Shown: one piece after another, positions 59,817 to 64,000 of the stretch
How positions within the stretch are numbered: position 1 is the stretch's first letter
How the letters are laid out: each line of letters starts with the position of its first letter
DNA from: Magnetococcales bacterium
GTDB taxonomy: Bacteria > Pseudomonadota > Magnetococcia > Magnetococcales > JADFWU01
Assembly: GCA_015234045.1 (NCBI GenBank)
Contig: JADFWU010000001.1
Coordinates: 1 to 64,000 of the forward strand
Direction: 5' to 3'
DNA length: 64,000 bases
Notes under the pieces: generated by a model
What the model saw: the letters and a program-made list of their open reading frames with translations, nothing else
What the model was told of the DNA's origin: nothing
The model's database searches: none
Made by a program: the position numbers and the translations under genes

Positions 59817-62800
59817 ATGAATGCCCTATATAAAGCAAGCGCTGTTTTGCTTTTTGTACTGTTTGTTCTGGTGTATCCGGCTCAGTCGGCTCCCATGACA
59901 GAAAGTCAGGTGCCTGAGCAGCTAAAACCCTGGATCTCTTGGGTGATGCATGGTCATGAACAGAGCCGCTGTCCAACGCCGCACGATAATTCCAATCAAC
60001 GTTTGTGTGCGTGGCCGTCTACCCTGCATCTCACCATTGATCAAGGCCACGCAACATTCAAGCAATCTTGGCAGGTATGGTTCGATAGTGTAGTACCGCT
60101 GCCCGATGGTGTGGGCAGTTGGTTGGAGAATGTTAACGTCAATAATAAGCCTGCCATACTGACCTCAAATAAGAACAAACAAGCGATTGCCCTCAGTGCC
60201 GGAACCTGGACAATTTCCGGTACAGTCCGTTGGAAAAACCGCCCGGAAAAACTATGGATTCCACCAGAAACAGGAGTGCTTACCCTGATTCTGGATGGAA
60301 AAAAAATCGAGTCACCACTGCCAGATCGAAATGGTCGGCTATGGCTGTCCAATCAACACAGAATCAAAGAAAAACAAGCCACACAACGCGATACCCTCAC
60401 CATGCGCGTATTTCGTCTGATTGATGATGATATTCCCATGCAGATAACTACACGATTGATGCTGGATATATCCGGTCAAAATCGTGAAATCACCATTCAA
60501 CCGCCACAACTGGCTGAGTTTACACCGCTTGCACTGCACAGCCCGTTACCCGCTCGGTTGGAACCGGATGGACGATTGCATATTCAAGCCAGGCCGGGCA
60601 CATGGATGATTCGCTTGATACATCGCAGTCAGGACCAAACCGATATAATCCCACTGACAAAAAGCGATGATCCCAACTGGCCAAAGCAGGAGATATGGTC
60701 ATTCCAGGCCCAAAACGGCTTGCGTGTGGTCAAAGTCATCCAAGGTCAACCGGTCGATCCCAGCCAATACGGTACACCGGAGCAGTGGCGCACCTTTCCA
60801 GCCTATCGGATACAACCTGGTGAAACTTTCGCCGTACAGCAGGAAAAACGCGGTGATTCCGATCCACTGAACGATCAAATCACGCTGAACCGTACAATTT
60901 GGATTGATTTTGATGGCAAAGGATTAACCACTCAGGACCGTCTAAGCGGTATGCTGACCCGCTCTAACCGTTTGGAAATGAACCCAACGCTTCAGTTGGG
61001 CCACGCCAACAGCAATGGACAGGATTTATTAATTACCGAGCGAGACGGTAGTCAGAAACGCGGCGTGCCGTTGACGTTGGGACCGCTCAATCTGGTGGCA
61101 GAATCCCGCTATGATGGCGGGTTGACCACGCTGCCAGCCGTGGGATGGAATAGTGATCTGAGTCATCTTTCCACCCAATTGAATCTACCGCCAGGATGGA
61201 AGTTGCTGTTTGCCACAGGACCGGATCAGATCCATACCAGTTGGATTCATGGTTGGACGGTTTTGGATATGTTCATGGTACTGGTAGCAGCCATTGCCAT
61301 TGGTCGATTGTGGGGTTGGGTTTGGGGCGGTGTGTCATTGATTGGCCTCATCCTGATCAGTCCGGAAGATAGCGTGATCATCGGTCTACTGCTCAATATG
61401 ATGGTGGCTATTGCCTTGCTGAGGGTGGCTCCGGAAGGCCGATTGATGAAAATTGCCCGTTTATACAGAAATCTTAGCTGGGTGCCGCTCATATTGGCCT
61501 GTTTGATGTTCACCGTTGAGCAAGCGCGGTTCAGTCTCTATCCACAATTGGAAAACAATGGTTGGGGCGGCTGGATGTCAGCCCATGAACTTCAGTTCAA
61601 TGAAGCACCCATGATGGAAGATATGGCCGTGGCAACAGAGGTGGCTGAACCCATGCTACAGATGGCACCTGCGCCGAGAATTAAAAGAGCACCGCAAAAA
61701 AAGGGACGTTATAGCCGTTCCTATGGTGATGAAATCCAGCAATATCAAAAAGCAGCACGGCCCAAACTGCAACAAGATCCTGATGCGCGCATTCAAACTG
61801 GACCCGGTGTGCCTAATTGGCAATGGAAACGGATTCAATTTAACTGGAATGGGCCGGTACTCTCCAGTGAACAGATTACGCTCTATCTCATGTCGCCAAC
61901 CATGAATCGCATTGCTGCGGCTTTGCGGATCATTCTGCTCGGTTTCATTTTGATGCTTTTCTTTGACATGAAAAAAGGGGTTAAAACTGTGTTGAAACCC
62001 ACTGGATCAGCGGCATCAATAGCACTGATTTTGGCGGCCTCTCTGTTCTATTCCAATCCCCTTTGGGCCAATAGCACCGCTTTTCCCGATCAAGGTTTGT
62101 TGGATCAACTTTCTGAACGATTACGCCAACCCGCCGAGTGTTACCCAAAGTGTGCAGAAGCAGTATCTCTGACCCTGCATGTACAGCCGGAACAGCTTTC
62201 CGCGCTGTGGGAAGTCCATGTCAGCCATGAAAGTGCGGTATTGATCAGTGGTGGTGAAGGGAACTGGAACCCGCAAAAGGTCCATGTGGATGGCAAGAAA
62301 CCGCATGCCATGCGCCGAGAAGAGAATGGTTCCCTTCAGCTGTTTCTCAACCAAGGTGCTCATACGGTTGTGCTCAGTGGTCCAATAGCAAACCATGAAA
62401 CAGTTCGGTTAGCGGTGCCCATGAAGTTAAAACACCTGAAACTGGCTGTGATGGATGGCTGGCAGTTTATCAATCAGGATCAAGGTGAACTAAAACAATT
62501 GGATGCCATTGTTTTACGTCGGATTGAACCGATTAAGAACAAAAAACAAAACACGGATAACAGCTTTCTACCGTTCGAACCACCGCCATTTTTCCATGTT
62601 GAGCGCCGTTTGATTCTGGATCAGACATGGAAAATAGAAACCCGCGTCTCGCGCGTTACGGATGCTGGATTCTCAACCAATGTGGTTGTGCCGTTGCTGG
62701 AAAAAGAGTTGGTCCTCAGCCAGGGCGTGAAGGTCAAACAAAATGCTGTTCAGTTGCATTTCAACGCTGGCCAGCGTGAACACCGATGGCACAGCAGTTT

Positions 62801-63977
62801 GAAACAGCATACGCCTATCACTCTACACGCACCGAAACAGGCCAATTGGAGTGAGTCATGGGTTCTGATGGCCGGTCCAATATGGCATATCAGTATGGAC
62901 GGTATTCCACCAATTTTTCAACAGGATAAACAGAGAAAAAATGATCCATACTGGCGACCATGGCCCGGTGAAACAGTAACAATTCACGCTGAAAGACCAC
63001 CAGGTGTAAATGGTCCAACCATGACGCTTCAATCCAGTGTCATGAACGTTACTCCGGGAGCGCGTAGCCTGGAAGCAACACTGAACCTTACCTTGAATAG
63101 CTCCCAAGGTGGGCGGCATGTGATCGTGTTTGATGAGGCATCAACCTTGCTTTCTGCACAAGTAAACGGTCGTTCTATTCCGTTGAATATGGAGCAAGGG
63201 CGGCTGGCTTTTCCCATTATTCCAGGAAATCAACGGGTTTATATTCAGTGGCGCCAGCCAAGCAATGAGGGAATGATTCAGGAAACACCGCGTGTGAATC
63301 TCAATATGCCGGGCGTTAATACGCGTTTGAGCATGTCTGTTCCTTCAGATCGTTGGTTGGTCTTTTTGGGTGGGCCTGCGCTTGGCCCAGCGGTTCTGTT
63401 TTGGGGTACGTTGATGGTGTTGATGTTGGTTGCCTGGGGATTGGGTCGAACCGATCTAACGCCGCTGAAACACTATCAATGGGCGCTACTGTTTTTAGGA
63501 TTCAGTACCCAATTAAGCTACCAATCACTGGTGATTGTCGTGGGTTGGTTTATGGTAATTTCAGTGCGTTCACGGATGCGTACGGATACTGTTCCATGGT
63601 GGCGATTCGGACTGATTCAAATTGCCTTGGTGGTGTGGACAATCAGTGCGGTCGCAACACTGTTTTCCGTAGTTGAGGCGGGTTTGTTGGGCGTTCCACA
63701 GATGATGGTGGAAGGCAATAACTCAACCGGATCACTGTTGAACTGGTTCCAGGACCGCCATGCCAAACAGATGCCGACAGCGTGGATGGTGTCGTTACCC
63801 ATGGTGGCCTACAAAGGTTTGATGCTGTTGTGGGCGCTTTGGCTGGCCAATGCCTTTATCGGTTGGACGCGTTGGGCTTGGCGCTGTTTTTCACATGAAC
63901 GGCTCTGGACACCAATGCCAAAGTTGTTCGCCAAAGAGCAACAAAAGACCGAAGGGACCGAACAGGAACACTCTTGA
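59817..63977 (+). CDS. Very large exported/membrane protein with internal duplication
   Basis: Not recognised. A 1386-residue protein with a signal peptide (VLLFVLFVLVYPAQS), a large extracytoplasmic beta-rich region, and several membrane segments at about residues 482-575 (MFMVLVAAIAIGRLWGWVWG and onward). A short loop is followed by a second hydrophobic segment (ASIALILAASLFYSNPLWAN) that resembles an internal signal. A second beta-rich half of similar design follows, with about five more membrane segments near the end (residues 1187-1370). The ATG at 59817 follows GAGG; the track's GTG is two codons earlier. The family is conserved only in my impression, with no known function. Confidence 0.78.
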   Translation: MNALYKASAVLLFVLFVLVYPAQSAPMTESQVPEQLKPWISWVMHGHEQSRCPTPHDNSNQRLCAWPSTLHLTIDQGHATFKQSWQVWFDSVVPLPDGVGSWLENVNVNNKPAILTSNKNKQAIALSAGTWTISGTVRWKNRPEKLWIPPETGVLTLILDGKKIESPLPDRNGRLWLSNQHRIKEKQATQRDTLTMRVFRLIDDDIPMQITTRLMLDISGQNREITIQPPQLAEFTPLALHSPLPARLEPDGRLHIQARPGTWMIRLIHRSQDQTDIIPLTKSDDPNWPKQEIWSFQAQNGLRVVKVIQGQPVDPSQYGTPEQWRTFPAYRIQPGETFAVQQEKRGDSDPLNDQITLNRTIWIDFDGKGLTTQDRLSGMLTRSNRLEMNPTLQLGHANSNGQDLLITERDGSQKRGVPLTLGPLNLVAESRYDGGLTTLPAVGWNSDLSHLSTQLNLPPGWKLLFATGPDQIHTSWIHGWTVLDMFMVLVAAIAIGRLWGWVWGGVSLIGLILISPEDSVIIGLLLNMMVAIALLRVAPEGRLMKIARLYRNLSWVPLILACLMFTVEQARFSLYPQLENNGWGGWMSAHELQFNEAPMMEDMAVATEVAEPMLQMAPAPRIKRAPQKKGRYSRSYGDEIQQYQKAARPKLQQDPDARIQTGPGVPNWQWKRIQFNWNGPVLSSEQITLYLMSPTMNRIAAALRIILLGFILMLFFDMKKGVKTVLKPTGSAASIALILAASLFYSNPLWANSTAFPDQGLLDQLSERLRQPAECYPKCAEAVSLTLHVQPEQLSALWEVHVSHESAVLISGGEGNWNPQKVHVDGKKPHAMRREENGSLQLFLNQGAHTVVLSGPIANHETVRLAVPMKLKHLKLAVMDGWQFINQDQGELKQLDAIVLRRIEPIKNKKQNTDNSFLPFEPPPFFHVERRLILDQTWKIETRVSRVTDAGFSTNVVVPLLEKELVLSQGVKVKQNAVQLHFNAGQREHRWHSSLKQHTPITLHAPKQANWSESWVLMAGPIWHISMDGIPPIFQQDKQRKNDPYWRPWPGETVTIHAERPPGVNGPTMTLQSSVMNVTPGARSLEATLNLTLNSSQGGRHVIVFDEASTLLSAQVNGRSIPLNMEQGRLAFPIIPGNQRVYIQWRQPSNEGMIQETPRVNLNMPGVNTRLSMSVPSDRWLVFLGGPALGPAVLFWGTLMVLMLVAWGLGRTDLTPLKHYQWALLFLGFSTQLSYQSLVIVVGWFMVISVRSRMRTDTVPWWRFGLIQIALVVWTISAVATLFSVVEAGLLGVPQMMVEGNNSTGSLLNWFQDRHAKQMPTAWMVSLPMVAYKGLMLLWALWLANAFIGWTRWAWRCFSHERLWTPMPKLFAKEQQKTEGTEQEHS

Positions 63978-64000
63978 TCTATGATTTAATGATCAAACCG

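Noticed and set aside
1-64000. tRNA, rRNA or full transposase genes
   Set aside because: No tRNA-like T-arm/acceptor pattern, rRNA sequence or DDE transposase ORF was recognised by eye; a tRNAscan and Infernal run would settle it.

Overview
The window reads as chromosomal DNA of a motile, Gram-negative proteobacterium of roughly 48% GC. Ribosome-binding sites are ordinary, genes are tightly packed, and there is no rRNA, tRNA, CRISPR array or full-size transposase that I can see. Three features point to the Alphaproteobacteria/Magnetococcia side of the tree: a bamE-like lipoprotein gene divergent from a CBP3-type ubiquinol-cytochrome c chaperone gene, a chemoreceptor ending in a hemerythrin, and a qmoAB-hdrCB set. 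That placement is an inference made without database searching.

Layout. (1) 0.1-7.5 kb: mazG, then a flagellar block flgF-flgG-flgA and flgH-flgI-flgJ-(small ORF)-flgM-flgN, followed by csrA. Both flagellar transcription units start behind near-consensus sigma-54 promoters. (2) 7.6-15.7 kb: a complete Isc iron-sulfur cluster operon, cysE-iscR-(second cysteine desulfurase)-iscS-iscU-iscA-hscB-hscA-fdx-iscX. Two tandem IscR type-1-like operators precede it, and a palindromic repeat interrupts it between hscA and fdx. (3) 16.0-24.7 kb: APS kinase, a cluster of four small Gln/Pro-rich exported proteins, an FkbM methyltransferase, a membrane diguanylate cyclase, a thioredoxin-like ferredoxin, and a protein with a degenerate GGDEF domain. 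(4) 24.8-32.5 kb: a GAF protein, a Rossmann/chemoreceptor fusion, msrB, apaG, yaaA, methylthioadenosine salvage genes (mtaD and a mtnP-type phosphorylase) behind bamE, and a CBP3-type chaperone. (5) 32.6-39.4 kb: pgk, a glycosyltransferase, a 1157-residue CHAT-STAND-TPR protein, and PPi-type phosphofructokinase. (6) 39.5-51.3 kb: an AmpG-like permease, two paralogous coiled-coil membrane proteins, the qmoA-qmoB-hdrC-hdrB electron-transfer operon and a PreP-type M16 protease. (7) 51.4-64 kb: a tandem pair of MITE-like elements, an MCP-CZB-hemerythrin receptor, a cold-shock protein, an N-acetylglutamate synthase-like protein, a ThiO-like oxidase, an HNH nuclease, a VapBC-type toxin-antitoxin pair, a small protein with a sigma-28-like promoter, a HAD phosphatase and a very large duplicated membrane protein.

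How it fits together. Qmo/Hdr proteins exchange electrons with APS reductase in dissimilatory sulfur metabolism. The large iron-sulfur demand is met by the Isc operon, which appears to be feedback-controlled by IscR. Motility is layered through sigma-54, FlgM and CsrA, with receptors that probably sense oxygen or redox state. Two small non-autonomous repeat families are scattered through the window, and one is inserted in an essential operon. The best candidates for undescribed biology are the CHAT-STAND-TPR protein, the Rossmann-MCP fusion, the Gln-rich exported cluster and the duplicated 1386-residue membrane protein.
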